This document shows positions 13,282-13,407 of a DNA stretch of 13,407 nt, one piece after another; the first letter of the stretch is position 1; each line of letters opens with the position of its first letter. The translations under genes and the position numbers were made by a program. The notes below the pieces were generated by a model that was not told the DNA's origin, did no database searches, and saw only the letters and a list, made by a program, of their open reading frames with translations. This DNA comes from Fidelibacterota bacterium (GTDB lineage: Bacteria; Fidelibacterota; UBA2242; JAFGTP01). The stretch spans positions 1 to 13,407 of the forward strand of contig JAOZSG010000047.1 in assembly GCA_029939785.1 (NCBI GenBank), read 5' to 3'.

Positions 13282-13407
13282 GTGCAAATTGAAAAAGGAA
13301 TTAATATAAAATTGCAAAAGAAGATAAGCGATGAAGAATTTAACAGGCTGGTATTGGAACATCACGAAAAAATCCAGGCGGCAACGGTTTTAATCGTGGT
13401 GGCCGGC
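13282..13407 (+). CDS. Possible start of an unrecognised gene, cut by the window edge
   Basis: From a TAA at 13276 the frame stays open to the end of the window. Possible starts are GTG 13282 and TTG 13312; AAGGA at 13295-13299 lies upstream of the second, at a long spacing of 12 bases. From TTG the product begins MQKKISDEEFNRLVLEHHEK, then IQAATVLIVVAG. Too little is visible to name a family. GC content rises sharply over the last ~50 bases compared with the rest of the window. The open frame may be chance. Confidence 0.3.
   Translation, partial: MQIEKGINIKLQKKISDEEFNRLVLEHHEKIQAATVLIVVAG

Noticed and set aside
13331..13393. Short ORF beginning MKNLTGWYWN
   Set aside because: It stops after about 20 codons, has no ribosome site and competes with a longer open frame.
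13350..13407. Glycine-rich frame (PGGNGFNRGGR) at the right edge
   Set aside because: It is closed upstream by a TAA and has no start; probably a chance product of the GC-rich edge.
1..13407. CRISPR array, insertion sequence or prophage
   Set aside because: No regularly spaced conserved repeats of 25-40 bases, no transposase or integrase motifs and no phage structural genes were seen.

Overview
The window is AT-rich, gene-dense chromosomal DNA from a probably diderm bacterium of the Bacteroidota/FCB side of the tree. Three things point there: a secreted protein with a C-terminal sorting-type domain carrying the NPFNPTT motif, a compact proline-tRNA ligase without the bacterial editing insertion, and a short outer-membrane barrel-like protein ending in Phe. 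NPFNPTT tails are common in Cloacimonadota, Marinimicrobia and Ignavibacteria. A Cloacimonadota-like organism fits but is an inference. Several genes have strong Shine-Dalgarno sites.

Layout. (1) 1-2611, plus strand: the end of a beta-rich protein of unknown function, then a large gene (329-2611) cut by an in-frame TAA at 1400-1402. Read through the stop, it encodes a helical N-terminal region, a Lon-type (S16) peptidase-like domain, a basic stretch, one membrane helix and an extracytoplasmic region with three FG-GAP/VCBS-like D-x-D-x-D loops. (2) 2935-4168, minus strand: spmB and spmA, two nucleoside-recognition (Gate) membrane proteins, overlapping by 8 bases. (3) 4563-9588, plus strand: a Na+/phosphate cotransporter, a PhoU-like protein and proS lie almost end to end. 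After a gap filled with repeats and a hairpin come recO and a rhomboid protease. (4) 9774-11203, minus strand: a barrel-like outer-membrane protein and a sorting-domain secreted protein, 11 bases apart. (5) 11329-12270, plus strand: a secreted protein with an SGNH-hydrolase-like layout and an unusual nucleophile block. (6) 12443-13021, minus strand: a PAP2 lipid phosphatase. (7) The last ~100 bases rise in GC and may hold the start of another gene.

How the genes work together. The cotransporter and PhoU-like gene form a phosphate-uptake pair that probably shares a transcript with proS. SpmA and SpmB are expected to act as a pair. The two minus-strand envelope genes look like one operon. The remaining genes are housekeeping (proS, recO) or envelope functions (rhomboid, PAP2) with no obvious shared pathway.

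The most unusual items are the interrupted Lon-like/FG-GAP transmembrane gene and three intergenic arrays of degenerate 7- to 8-base units (7811-7866, 12273-12328, 13156-13203). I see no rRNA, tRNA, CRISPR array, transposase or phage gene.
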